From the NCBI RefSeq assembly GCF_003594875.1, contig NZ_QZEY01000017.1, forward strand, positions 62,001 to 126,000: 64,000 nt of DNA, written 5' to 3'. This DNA is from Bailinhaonella thermotolerans (GTDB lineage Bacteria > Actinomycetota > Actinomycetes > Streptosporangiales > Streptosporangiaceae). The notes under the pieces are model-generated. The model saw only the letters and a list, made by a program, of their open reading frames with translations, was not told the origin of the DNA and did no database searches. Shown here piece by piece: positions 43,239 to 51,768 of this stretch (position 1 is its first letter; each line of letters starts with the position of its first letter). A program made the translations under genes and the position numbers.

Positions 43239-44480
43239 TCAGTCGTCATCAAAGCGCGCGGCGGTCTCGAACTGCTGGCGAATCAGGTTGAACTGCTGGA
43301 GTTCCTCGTCGCTGGGTTGGTGGCCGGTGAGGGATCGGCCGTGGGCGTGGAGCATGTGGGGCTGGTCCAGTTCCCAGATCTGGTGGCGCAGGGTGTGCTG
43401 GATGGCGTAGCGGCGCTGCTCGCCCAGGCCGTGCGTCCAGATGCGCCCCTCGTCGAGAAGGTATTCGCTGGTGTAGCCGAGGTCGGCGAGGACGGCCTCG
43501 AACTCGGTCCGGTCGGGGTCGTGGTAGTCGGCGGCGCAGAGGTCGCGCTGCTTGACGGGGCAGATGTCGCACAGCTCGCGCACGCCCCAGTGGCCGTTGT
43601 AGTCGGGGACCTGATGGGCGTAGGAGACGCCGCAGGACGTCTTGCGGAACAGGGGGGTGGTGATGCCGGACTCCAGCCAGGCGGTGACGACGCGCTTGTC
43701 CAGCTCGGCGGGCATGATCTTGCGCCGGTGGTAGTCGGCCTCGCTGTACGGCAAGGGGACCCCGAGATCGCGTAGGTAGGCGTCGTTCTCCTGCTTGTGG
43801 TAGTAGCCCGTGAACACGATGGCGTCGGCCTGCCGGCCGACCGTGAGGACGTGGCCCAGAGTCTCGGGCTGGTCGTTCCAGCCGGGAACGATCGGGCGCC
43901 AGTAGAGCACCACCTTGGTGCGGCTCTTGTGCGCGCAGGCGGTCGTAATCGATGTGGTGGTGATGGTGCTCTTGGCGATCGGCTCGATGCGGGGGTCGGT
44001 GATCCCGGAGTAGGTGAACAACAGCGTCAACCTCAGGTGGCGCAGCCGCTCCAGCATGGCCATGTCCTCGGCCGTCACGGTGAACCGGGTGATGATCAGG
44101 ACGAGGTTGTCCAGCCCCTCGGCGTCGAGCGCCTGGAGCACCTGGAACAGGTGCGGCTTCACGCCGGGCAGGAACGGGTCGGTCGCCTTGTTGAAGAGCT
44201 GGATCGGTGTGGTGGACGGCCGGAACGCCGGGTGCGTGAGCAGCGAGTCGATGGCATCGGACGTCGAGCACAGGAGTTGGGGCGTCTTGTGCTCGAAGTC
44301 TCCCCAGAAGTGGCGGACGCAGTATCCGCAGTCCAGGGGGCAGCCGATGATGTGGTTCAGTGACAGGCCGGACTTTCGGTAGGTGATGATCTGGGCCATG
44401 TAGGGGTCCAGCCTCGCCTGCTGCTCGACCGGCATGAGGTCGAGGCGTTGCCTGCGGACGCCGAGGTGGTCGATGGTCAT
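43239..44480 (-). CDS. Radical SAM protein with extra cysteine cluster
   Basis: 413 aa from ATG 44480. CxxxCxxC at residues 47-54 (GCPLDCGYC) binds the SAM [4Fe-4S] cluster. Further cysteines (SCGVSYAH, LCDICPVKQRDLCAADYH near residues 285-325) probably ligate an auxiliary cluster. The middle has TIM-barrel-like strands (LIITRFTVTAEDM, LLFTYSGITDP, VVLYWRPIVPGW) like spore-photoproduct-lyase-type or elongator-type radical SAM enzymes. It overlaps the NDP-kinase-like gene by 4 nt. The substrate is unknown; the context suggests a nucleotide. Confidence 0.85.
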   Translation of the reverse strand: MTIDHLGVRRQRLDLMPVEQQARLDPYMAQIITYRKSGLSLNHIIGCPLDCGYCVRHFWGDFEHKTPQLLCSTSDAIDSLLTHPAFRPSTTPIQLFNKATDPFLPGVKPHLFQVLQALDAEGLDNLVLIITRFTVTAEDMAMLERLRHLRLTLLFTYSGITDPRIEPIAKSTITTTSITTACAHKSRTKVVLYWRPIVPGWNDQPETLGHVLTVGRQADAIVFTGYYHKQENDAYLRDLGVPLPYSEADYHRRKIMPAELDKRVVTAWLESGITTPLFRKTSCGVSYAHQVPDYNGHWGVRELCDICPVKQRDLCAADYHDPDRTEFEAVLADLGYTSEYLLDEGRIWTHGLGEQRRYAIQHTLRHQIWELDQPHMLHAHGRSLTGHQPSDEELQQFNLIRQQFETAARFDDD

Positions 44481-45067
44481 GGGCAGACTCCGTTTCGGGG
44501 GGCGATCAGGAGGTCGGTGCGGTCGATGCCGAACCAGATCAGGAAGTCCCGGCATGCGGCTGCGGCGTCGTCTGAGGTGTGGATGACGTTGTCGATCAGC
44601 CGCCCTTCGCTTCGGGCCTTGGCGAGGTTGTCGATGCCGAAGTGACCGCGGATCGAGGTTGGGCGGGCGCGAGCGGGGTCGTAGTGGCCAAGCAGGGCTC
44701 GCAGCCGGGCGGGGGTGTCAGGCTCTCCTGGTCTGGCGAGTGGTCCGTGGCCGAGGGCGATGACGACGTGCTTACCGACGTAGCAGCGGCGTAGGTCGGC
44801 CGGGACGTCGATCGGGGCCAGCCGCTCAGGCGCGCGGAGCAGGTCGTCGTAGTGGGCGAAGATCTGGGCCTGGGTGACGACCACGGTCTCCTGGGCGATG
44901 ATCTGGACGTGTTCGGCGCAGCGGGCCAGGACGGGTTCGACCAGGCCGCGTTGGAGGCAGTCCGGCTTGAGCAGGATGATGCTCCAGCGGTGCCAGTCGA
45001 TTTGTTGAAGTCGGGCCAGCGCGGGATTCGGCGCCTCGTAGCGCCGATCGTTCGACGACGCGTTCAC
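44477..45067 (-). CDS. Nucleoside-diphosphate-kinase-like enzyme
   Basis: 196 aa from GTG 45067, overlapping the preceding stop (GTGA). NDPK landmarks: WSIILLKPDCLQRGLVEPVL (Lys34), IFAHYDDLL, TSIRGHFGIDNLAKARSEGR, and NVIHTSDD with the catalytic His163 after Asn160. About 40 residues longer than housekeeping NDPK (about 140), with an N-terminal extension and insertion. It could convert a modified NDP into NTP using a phosphohistidine. Not the usual chromosomal ndk neighbourhood. Confidence 0.8.
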   Translation of the reverse strand: MNASSNDRRYEAPNPALARLQQIDWHRWSIILLKPDCLQRGLVEPVLARCAEHVQIIAQETVVVTQAQIFAHYDDLLRAPERLAPIDVPADLRRCYVGKHVVIALGHGPLARPGEPDTPARLRALLGHYDPARARPTSIRGHFGIDNLAKARSEGRLIDNVIHTSDDAAAACRDFLIWFGIDRTDLLIAPRNGVCP

Positions 45068-46086
45068 TTGTCGGCTCCGTCCGGGGGCTCGTCGAGGGGC
45101 AGGGCCTTCGGCCAACGGTTGGAGATCAGGCGCTGGTACGGCTCGGCCAGGCGGCTCAGGGTCGCCCGCGATACGGGCTGCCCGCCCTGGTGGCGGATCT
45201 GACGATGGATCTCGAACAGCAGCACCACCTGCTGCCAGTAAGGGGCCAGGCGCGACCAGCCCTGGTCGTTCAGGTCGAGGGGTGCCTCGTTGTGCCGCAA
45301 GGCCTCCTCGTAGCAGGCGACGACTGCCAGCTCCGCCCAGCCGGTCGCCGGCATCGTCATGACGGGGGGAGGCTCGGGCGGGTCCAGTGCCGCATCGGCC
45401 AGCACGGTGGCCACACGGTTGATGTCGATGTCGTTGATATGCATGGAACCGACGTGATGGGCGTACGTGCCGAGTCCAACCCCGAGTCGGCGGGCGGTGA
45501 ACTCCTGGAGCACGGTGAAGCTGAACACGTCGCAGAGCAGGCCGGTAACCGCGTCGTTGCCGCGCATGTACGTGATGGCGTGCAGGCGGCCGTCGCGGAG
45601 CATGAATTGCAGAGCCAGGGTGCAGGAGACGTCCGGGTTGGCAGGGTCAGCCAGCTCTTCTGGGTGGAAGAAGGTCACCACGGCGCGCTTGGTCCCCTCC
45701 TCCAAGCGGAGTCGCTCCACCACGGTGTCCCACTGGGAACGGCCCCCGGCGGCCAGGCCGAACAGCTTGGGCCCGTAGGCCGTTCCGGAGAGGACCTTTC
45801 CGTCCGCCGAGTAGCGCGTCAGCCTGGGCGCGTAGTACGAGATCATCTCCAAGTCGTCGCGGCCGAGGAGGTACCACAGGGCCTCGGCGTAGCAGAACAC
45901 GATGTTGGTGCGGCGGCCCCTCAGGTGCACGATCCGGTCGCGAGGATCAGCCAGGGCGAAGCTGATGTTCAGGCATTCGCGAGCGGCGTTCCCGCGGGCC
46001 GCGGTCCTGTGCTCGTGATCACGGCTGACGTGGGCGAGGACGGCGAGGTAGGCGTCCTCGAACCGATGGAAGGTCTCAGCATGCAT
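45064..46086 (-). CDS. Thymidylate-synthase-family enzyme, predicted cytidylate-specific
   Basis: 340 aa from ATG 46086. Colinear with E. coli ThyA with a constant offset of 9 over the active site: Cys155 (=C146), Arg175 (=R166), Asp178 (=D169) and His216 (=H207) are kept, Tyr104 fits GxxYGxxxR-like GTAYGPKLFG. At the position of Asn177, the residue that selects dUMP, it has Asp186 (TGLLCDVF). Asp here is found in T4 dCMP hydroxymethylase, and Asn-to-Asp changes in ThyA shift specificity to dCMP. The QRS motif reads MRG. Residues 230-340 are an extra helical domain. Predicted: methylation or hydroxymethylation of a cytidylate at C5. Overlaps both neighbours. Confidence 0.8.
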   Translation of the reverse strand: MHAETFHRFEDAYLAVLAHVSRDHEHRTAARGNAARECLNISFALADPRDRIVHLRGRRTNIVFCYAEALWYLLGRDDLEMISYYAPRLTRYSADGKVLSGTAYGPKLFGLAAGGRSQWDTVVERLRLEEGTKRAVVTFFHPEELADPANPDVSCTLALQFMLRDGRLHAITYMRGNDAVTGLLCDVFSFTVLQEFTARRLGVGLGTYAHHVGSMHINDIDINRVATVLADAALDPPEPPPVMTMPATGWAELAVVACYEEALRHNEAPLDLNDQGWSRLAPYWQQVVLLFEIHRQIRHQGGQPVSRATLSRLAEPYQRLISNRWPKALPLDEPPDGADK

Positions 46087-46738
46087 GCTTCTTGTCTTCC
46101 TGCCTCGGTAGGGAGTGCCGGCTGACAGATGAGTGGTGAACCGCAGCCCCCGGGGACTCTTGGACCGGGAGCGAGGTGGAACCCGGTGTCAGCCCGGGGG
46201 CTGCGGTCGTCTTCGCGGCGTGCACTTGGTCATTGGGGATGACGAACCAGACGCTCTTGCCAGAAGATCCCGTGCTGAACAGGCGAGTGGTGCGAACGCC
46301 GCAAAGCCCGTTCGTAAGCTCCGCCACAATGGCCAATCCACGCCCCCCAGCGGCGATCTCGGCCAATCCGCCGACAGCCGGGTGTTCCGCGGGATGCTGT
46401 AGGTACGTCGCCACGGCCTCAAGACCAGGTCCCGCGTCAGCGATTTCGCAGGCGACCGGAACACCGCCGTGCCGTACGATCCTCATCTCGCATGGCCCGG
46501 CTCCGTGCTGATAGGCGTTCGCGGCCAGTTCGCCAACGATGAGCGACAGGTCATCCAGGGTCTCGGGATCGGTGACGTAGTCGGTCAGTTCAGCGCGCAG
46601 CAGGTGGCGGGCACGCCGGGCACCGCGGTCAGGGGGCAGGCACCACACGGTCACGTGAACTTGGCAGTGAGGGACGGTGATCTGTCCGAGCTGGCCCAGG
46701 TGGATCTCGGCGAGGGCGAGGTCACCGCGGGTGAGCAT
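46076..46738 (-). CDS. RsbW-like histidine-kinase-type ATPase
   Basis: 220 aa from ATG 46738 with GGGAG 7 nt upstream. HATPase motifs: LIVGELAANAYQHGAGPCEM (N box), EIADAGPGL (G1), GGRGLAIVAELTNG (G2). Typical of actinobacterial anti-sigma-factor or regulatory ATPases without a receiver domain. The C-terminal 45 residues are disordered. Its last codons overlap the first codons of the thymidylate-synthase-like gene by 11 nt, so it is transcribed with the operon and may regulate it. Confidence 0.8.
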   Translation of the reverse strand: MLTRGDLALAEIHLGQLGQITVPHCQVHVTVWCLPPDRGARRARHLLRAELTDYVTDPETLDDLSLIVGELAANAYQHGAGPCEMRIVRHGGVPVACEIADAGPGLEAVATYLQHPAEHPAVGGLAEIAAGGRGLAIVAELTNGLCGVRTTRLFSTGSSGKSVWFVIPNDQVHAAKTTAAPGLTPGSTSLPVQESPGAAVHHSSVSRHSLPRQEDKKHAC

Positions 46739-47148
46739 CGCACGCTCCCGGCTCGTGTCCGTCTTCACGAGAGAGTCGGCCCAGGCCCGCTGACTGCCAC
46801 GGATGACGTCCCCGCACCAGGATCAACCGCCGGCCCGTGGACGCGATCCAGGCCCACCGCCGTCGCGCCGTCCACCTGCCGCCCAGGTGCGCCAGCGAGG
46901 GCAGTACAACGCCATAGCTGTGGCTGCTGTTGACGGCGTCCATCAGCCCGACGAAGCCCGGGGTCATGATGCGGTCGTCCCGATGGTCGGTGAACACAGA
47001 CCCCAACATCAGCTCGTGCTGGTCGCAGTACGCGGACAAGGCCGCCGTCAGCGCCGCCCGGCGCGAGGTGCTCGGCGCGGAGCGTGTCGGCGAGGCCGAT
47101 GGCCAGGTGCCGGCGCAGGGCGTCCAGGGGTTCGCTCGCATCGTTCAT
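46722..47148 (-). pseudogene. Resolvase-like small gene with an apparent frameshift
   Basis: ATG 47148 has GGGAGGA upstream and overlaps the previous stop (ATGA). The first 30 codons (MNDASEPLDALRRHLAIGLA) are in one frame. From about 47060 the homologous-looking part continues in another frame: LTAALSAYCDQHELMLGSVF, GLMDAVNSSHSYGVVLPSLA, then RRRWAWIASTGRRLILV, ending at 46722 just inside the ATPase gene. This is the serine-recombinase N-terminal-like fold seen in small actinobacterial regulators. A one-base indel in the run ccgggcggcgc explains the break; it may be a sequencing error. Confidence 0.55.
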
Positions 47149-47444
47149 GGGGTCCTCCCGGGGTGGACGCCGGGCCCGGCGATCAGCCAGAGCCGGTCGC
47201 CGGCGGCCTTGCGTTCCTGTGCGGCGATCAGCCCGCCGAGTTCGGCCAGGCTCTCGGCGTCCAGCCGCGCGACGAGCCCGTCGCTCTCCTGCCGCCGGGT
47301 GGGGCGGCAGCACCGCTCGGCCCTCCAGGTCTTGTTCTCGCGCCGGGTGATGTCCCAGCCGGGGTGGAGCGCCGCCATCGCCTCCAGCCGGCGCACATCC
47401 TCAGGCGCGATGGTGAGCTCGGGGTCGTTCCACCAGCGGGTCAC
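47145..47444 (-). CDS. Small protein of the operon (unknown function)
   Basis: 99 aa from GTG 47444. WWNDPELTIAPEDVRRLEAM and GWDITRRENKTWRAERCCRP are typical of small actinobacterial proteins that accompany XRE and HATPase regulators. Overlaps both neighbours by 4 nt (GTGA and ATGA), so tightly coupled. Function unknown. Confidence 0.6.
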   Translation of the reverse strand: MTRWWNDPELTIAPEDVRRLEAMAALHPGWDITRRENKTWRAERCCRPTRRQESDGLVARLDAESLAELGGLIAAQERKAAGDRLWLIAGPGVHPGRTP

Positions 47445-47740
47445 GACGCAGCCCTGACTCGCGGCTTGGGAAGCTTGTCCCGCGCCGCGACCGCCTGCCG
47501 CCGCTCCTGCTCACGCAGCTTCTCCGCGAGCCCGGCCAGGTCGTCGGCGTCCACCACCCGGTCACAGGACTCCATCTCGTGCCGGGTCAACTCCCGTCTC
47601 AGCGACGCCCACCACCGGCCAGCGTTACTGCGGAAGACCGTCCAGGAGGGGAACTCCTCTGCCACCTGGGAGAGGGTGCTGTTGGGGGAAGTCATGCCAG
47701 CCATCGGCGCGGTCTCGGTACGTCCGCTCACTGTGGTCAT
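47441..47740 (-). CDS. Small protein heading the nucleotide-enzyme operon
   Basis: 99 aa from ATG 47740 (GAGG 8 nt upstream; ATG 47695 is an alternative). STLSQVAEEFPSWTVFRSNA then a helical C-terminus (DDLAGLAEKLREQERRQAVA). Family of short proteins found beside DUF5753 regulators; no known activity. It is the first gene of the overlapping minus-strand series that runs to 41335. Confidence 0.6.
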   Translation of the reverse strand: MTTVSGRTETAPMAGMTSPNSTLSQVAEEFPSWTVFRSNAGRWWASLRRELTRHEMESCDRVVDADDLAGLAEKLREQERRQAVAARDKLPKPRVRAAS

Positions 47741-47917
47741 CGCCTACGCCTCGGTCCGCCAGTGAAGAACTTTGTGTCACTCGACATTGGCGCGGTGGCA
47801 TGAGCGGTAGCCAGAGAATTGGCAGAGATTGGCACCTATTCTGACTGGGAGATATGTAGGTGCCAACGTTCGCCAACTTCCCGCCGTCGTGATCGCATCC
47901 TGCGGAAACATGAGCCG
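47741..47917. promoter_or_regulatory. Divergent promoter region of the operon and the XRE regulator
   Basis: 177 nt, noticeably AT-richer than the neighbourhood (for example gaagaactttgtgtcactcg and agagaattggcagagattgg). GAATTGGCAGAGATTGGCACC includes two TTGGCA copies 11 nt apart, a possible binding site for the XRE protein. Not verified. Confidence 0.4.
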
Positions 47918-48793
47918 ATGCCGACTTCACCCTCATCGAGTGCACAGGTCGCTAGGCAGCAGCTCGGCGACCAGCTCCGTAACATGCGCAGGGACGCCCG
48001 CCTCACCGGCCGTGAGTTCGCTCGTCAGGCCGGGTGGGCGGATGCCACCAATGTCACCAAGGTCGAGAAGGCACAGCGCACGATCACTCCGGATCATGTT
48101 CGGCTGTGGTGCCGCATATGCGGTCAGCCGCCCGAGCGTGAGGCCGAGCTGCTCGCGGAGCAAGAATCGGTCTCCCAGATGTGGCAGACCTACGCCCAGC
48201 TCGCCAAGTCCGCCGGCGGCGGGCTTAAGGCACGGCAGGAGCGGTTGCGCGACCGGTACTGGCGGGTGAAACGCCAGCGGACCTACCAAACCAAGGTGAT
48301 CCCAGGCCTGTTGCAGACCGAGGCGATGATGACCTTCTACTTGACGCAGGCCCGGGTTGAGCAGCACCTAGAACGCGACGACGTGGCCGAGGCTGTGATT
48401 GCCCGCATGGACAGGCAAGGGGCCTTGAATCGGCTGGACGCCCTATGGGGATTCATCCTGGAGGAAGATGTTTTGTGGTACCGGCCCGGCCCTGCCGACG
48501 TTCACCGTGAGCAGCTCCGGTACCTCATCAACATGATCGACTCCGGTAGGCAGAACATCTTCCTCGGGGTCATCCCGCGTGACATCGACAGACACGGAGT
48601 CATCCCTGGCGAGGCATTCATCATGGACGACGACACCCTGGTCACGGTCGAGCTGATCAGCGGGTACCTGCGCCTAACTCGGCCAGACGAGATCCGCATG
48701 TACGGCGAAGCATGGGACAGGCTGTTGTCGATCGCCGTGCACGGCCGTCAGGCGAGATACCTGATGGAAAGAGCGCTGGGAGCGCTCGGGTGA
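47918..48793 (+). CDS. XRE-family regulator with DUF5753
   Basis: 291 aa from ATG 47918. N-terminal HTH_3: LGDQLRNMRRDARLTGREFA and NVTKVEKAQRTITPDHVRLW. The rest is DUF5753 (RTYQTKVIPGLLQTEAMMTF, GFILEEDVLWYR, LGVIPRDIDRHGVIPG). This family of regulators usually pairs with a small DUF397 protein or DUF6879 protein; here a DUF6879 gene follows convergently. It is divergent from the nucleotide-enzyme operon and so a candidate regulator. Confidence 0.9.
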   Translation: MPTSPSSSAQVARQQLGDQLRNMRRDARLTGREFARQAGWADATNVTKVEKAQRTITPDHVRLWCRICGQPPEREAELLAEQESVSQMWQTYAQLAKSAGGGLKARQERLRDRYWRVKRQRTYQTKVIPGLLQTEAMMTFYLTQARVEQHLERDDVAEAVIARMDRQGALNRLDALWGFILEEDVLWYRPGPADVHREQLRYLINMIDSGRQNIFLGVIPRDIDRHGVIPGEAFIMDDDTLVTVELISGYLRLTRPDEIRMYGEAWDRLLSIAVHGRQARYLMERALGALG

Positions 48794-48806
48794 GCCCGAG
48801 AACGGG

Positions 48807-49553
48807 CTACACCTCGAACTTCTCGTGCGGCGTTGCACGCTCCCATACCTGCTCGAAGGCGGCAACAACCTGTGCGGCAACCCGGGGGTCTGAAGAGTAC
48901 TCGTACCCCTCCACGTGTTCGCCGTTTCCACTATTGAAGTTCCAGAGCACCACACGCTGATCGAACATCCAGAAATCAGCGCCGGGCAGCAAGAGGTCGA
49001 AAGCCTGCCGCCGTGGTAGCCACCGCACCTCTTCCCCGGCTTTCAGGTTGACGTCGGTGACCATGTACAGCCACCTGGTGTAGTCCGACACCGGCTCGGA
49101 CACGACACGAGCACGGCGGACCCGTACCCCCCGGCTGACGGCGCCCTCTACTGCGGCGACCCACCCGCTTCGGTCCGTACGCCCATCGCCCCCGGCCATC
49201 CAGTCCTCGAAACCGGGGCACGGGGCATAGAAGTCTCGCATCTCTAGGTGGACCGCTGAGCGGGTCGCCCTCGCCAGCAAGCTCCTGACGGTCGGTTCGC
49301 CGTGCCCCTGGCGGGCGTCGTCGAATCCCCTGAGCGCGTCCTCGATAACCTGCCGCATCCGGGCAGGGAGCCACACCACCGCCTCGTCAGCAGCGATCGC
49401 ACCGTGCTGCCGTACCAAGGCGAGCACGGCGGGGTCGGTGATGATCCGCCCCTGGAACAGGAAGTCACCGGTAGTCGGGTCGACGAACACCGCGGGGCAG
49501 TGATCGTCCTCGGAACCCTCGTCGCCTCCGACGAAACGTACGTGAGCGACCAT
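48807..49553 (-). CDS. DUF6879 protein fused to a small partner domain
   Basis: 248 aa from ATG 49553 with AGGAGG upstream. C-terminal 160 residues are DUF6879: LEMRDFYAPCPGFEDWMAGG, RVRRARVVSEPVSDYTRWLY, GEEVRWLPRRQAFDLLLPGA, DFWMFDQRVVLWNF. The first 90 (CPAVFVDPTTGDFLFQGRII, AADEAVVWLPARMRQVIEDA) look like a small protein that is more often encoded as a separate gene next to DUF6879, so this appears to be a natural fusion. Convergent with the DUF5753 regulator gene. Confidence 0.75.
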   Translation of the reverse strand: MVAHVRFVGGDEGSEDDHCPAVFVDPTTGDFLFQGRIITDPAVLALVRQHGAIAADEAVVWLPARMRQVIEDALRGFDDARQGHGEPTVRSLLARATRSAVHLEMRDFYAPCPGFEDWMAGGDGRTDRSGWVAAVEGAVSRGVRVRRARVVSEPVSDYTRWLYMVTDVNLKAGEEVRWLPRRQAFDLLLPGADFWMFDQRVVLWNFNSGNGEHVEGYEYSSDPRVAAQVVAAFEQVWERATPHEKFEV

Positions 49554-49676
49554 TGGGGCCTCCTGCAGGGTGAGGAAGAACGTTGCCGAGATTGACCCTC
49601 ACTCGTCAAAAGCCCTTGGTCAATTGGTGTAGATATCGACTTGCAGGCTCTGCACATCCCCTTGACCAGGACGCCG

Positions 49677-50960
49677 TCAAGTGACCCCGCACCGAGCGGC
49701 GAGACCCCGTAACTCGGGCGTGACCCGCCCCGAAGTCAGCAAGCCACCCACCAGGGCTCGGATGGCCGGGCGTGCATGGGTCTCCTCTGGTGCGATGTGC
49801 TCTGCCTTGAGGAGTGCTTCAAGACATTCGGTTCGGTTCCCGCGCATCGCGTGAGCGGTGGCTACATCGCCGAGGAAGCGGCTCCGACGTTCCACAGTCG
49901 GGAGTGCTCGCAGGTCGATGCGGCGCGCCACGGCAAGTGCGGCGGCGGGATCACCGCAAGCGTTGTGAGCGGAGACCAGGTGAGAGTCCACCATCCAGGT
50001 GCCGAAGCCGGTGCCGTGGCTGAGGTCAACGCCCGTGTCCCCGAGCGTGATGGCGATTGACATCGCCTCTCCGGTCAGTTCCCGCATCCCGCTACGATTC
50101 TGTCCCTTGGCCGCTGTGTACGCCGCAGACATGATCAGCAACCCGCGCTGCGCCTTCAGCCGGGGACCCTCACCGCGCAAGCGTGGGTCGACGGCGGCCG
50201 ACAACGCGATCTCGGCGGCCCTGTCGTGCCATCCAGCCTTCCGGGTCAGCACCGACAGATTACGGGCGGCTTCCGCCGGCAAGATGGGGTCGGCTGCTCC
50301 TGCCGCAACATTGCGGGCCCGATCCGCAGCGACCAGCCCCAGCTCCGTCCGGTCCAGCTTGACCAGCATCCGGGTCGCCAGCGTGTAGATCTCCGCAAGC
50401 AGGGCGCAGTCGGCAGACTCACCGGACGCCGACAGGCTCGTTCCGCGCGTGATGAGGCGAGGCAACTCGACAGCGAGCCGCTCGTAGCGACACGCCTGAA
50501 ACGCCCGCTTGGCGAGAGCTAGAGCCGCCGCAACATCCGATCGGGGAGCCGGGATGTGCGATGGCGAGGCCAAGAGCGCATCGCGAAGGTTCGCCACCAG
50601 CAGATCACCTGACGCGTTGGGTTGAACCCCCGCGCCGGCCAGTCCGCCGGGAGCCGCTGTGGCGGCGGCTGTCATCGCCAAATTCCGTAGAAGCTGCCGT
50701 CGCCGCACTGGATCATCATCCTTCGCTGTCGAGTCGCCGGACAACGTAACGGCCAGTCCGAGGTCTTCGTACGGTATTCGCAGGACATCGGCGACGACCC
50801 GCAACTCATCGATGTCGGTGAGGCGCTGCTTGCCGCTTTCCCATCGAGACACCGTGGAAGGCGAGCGGTGCAACGCGTCCGCGAGGTCAACTTGCGTCCA
50901 CCCCCGCGCCAGTCGCGCGGCTTTGATCACTGCACCGAGGTTGACACTGCGGGCAGCCAT
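49677..50960 (-). CDS. XRE regulator with TPR-like C-terminal domain
   Basis: 427 aa from ATG 50960 with GGAGGG upstream. HTH: LGAVIKAARLARGWTQVDLA, HRSPSTVSRWESGKQ. A stretch resembling a Tat-like signal (RRRQLLRNLAMTAAATAA) lies after it, as is common in this class of actinobacterial regulators, then a long all-helical part with TPR-like pairs (AALALAKRAFQACRYERLAV, AARNLSVLTRKAGWHDRAAE, AHNACGDPAAALAVARRIDL). Presumably senses a peptide or small molecule. Function in the locus unknown. Confidence 0.8.
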   Translation of the reverse strand: MAARSVNLGAVIKAARLARGWTQVDLADALHRSPSTVSRWESGKQRLTDIDELRVVADVLRIPYEDLGLAVTLSGDSTAKDDDPVRRRQLLRNLAMTAAATAAPGGLAGAGVQPNASGDLLVANLRDALLASPSHIPAPRSDVAAALALAKRAFQACRYERLAVELPRLITRGTSLSASGESADCALLAEIYTLATRMLVKLDRTELGLVAADRARNVAAGAADPILPAEAARNLSVLTRKAGWHDRAAEIALSAAVDPRLRGEGPRLKAQRGLLIMSAAYTAAKGQNRSGMRELTGEAMSIAITLGDTGVDLSHGTGFGTWMVDSHLVSAHNACGDPAAALAVARRIDLRALPTVERRSRFLGDVATAHAMRGNRTECLEALLKAEHIAPEETHARPAIRALVGGLLTSGRVTPELRGLAARCGVT

Positions 50961-51768
50961 GACTCCCTCCAGCGCCGGAGGTCCTGAGAGTTCCACTCCC
51001 CTACGAGAACGTAGCGCTACCAGACCGCAGGTGAGGGAGCATGCCGCAAGAAACGTGTCGAAGCCCAGCCGGGAGCCACGACCGCAGGTCCACCCGCCGC
51101 GCTGTTCCCGCGAACGGGGCCACTCAAATCGTCTCCTAGATCCCCTCCGGAGCCGAGAGAAAATGGGAGACGATCTTGGTGTTTGGACATGGCGAGAAGC
51201 GGTGAACCCCGCGTGAGAGCGGCGCCCCTGCCTGTCCCGAACTCGGGGGAGGCGTCACGCGACCTGTTCCCCCGCACCGGTATCTCGGACGACGACGCGC
51301 TTCGCCGAACGCCGAGTGAGACGCATGCATGTCGATCCCCCGGCGGGGAAATTCCCGGCTGTTCCCCACAATGACCTAAGCCCCTCTCCAACTAGATCGT
51401 TTGTGTGTCCACGTGGACACACCACCTCCACCAATCAGCGAAAAGCCGCCGACCCTCCCGGGTTGCGGCTTTCCAGTTTCCGGGTCCCGTTCTCGCGATC
51501 GCGGGGTTCAGGCCGACGAGCAGCAGCGGCTCCTCGAGCTCACCGAGGAGCAGGCCGAGAACGTCCGCCGCGCCCCCGTCGGCGAAACCGAGGCCAGCCT
51601 TCGCGCCGAAGGACGGTCCGGCTCCTCTCCTTCGTCGCCGGTGTCATGCTCTGCGTCCCCATCGGCATCATCGGCAACCTGATTGCGGGGTGGCCGTTGG
51701 GGGCGGATCCGGCGGGGCGCTCGGGTTGGAGGGTTGGCGGTGGGCTCTGGTGGCCGGACGGTGGTGGT
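50961..51768. other. Intergenic region with a possible degraded membrane-protein gene
   Basis: About 800 nt. At 51510-51610 (plus) one frame reads ADEQQRLLELTEEQAENVRR with strong third-position GC bias. From about 51612 a second frame reads TVRLLSFVAGVMLCVPIGII then GNLIAG, a transmembrane helix. Together they look like a frameshifted small membrane protein without a start codon. A hairpin AAGCCGC/GCGGCTT lies at 51445-51471. The left part (51000-51400) shows no gene. Confidence 0.35.
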
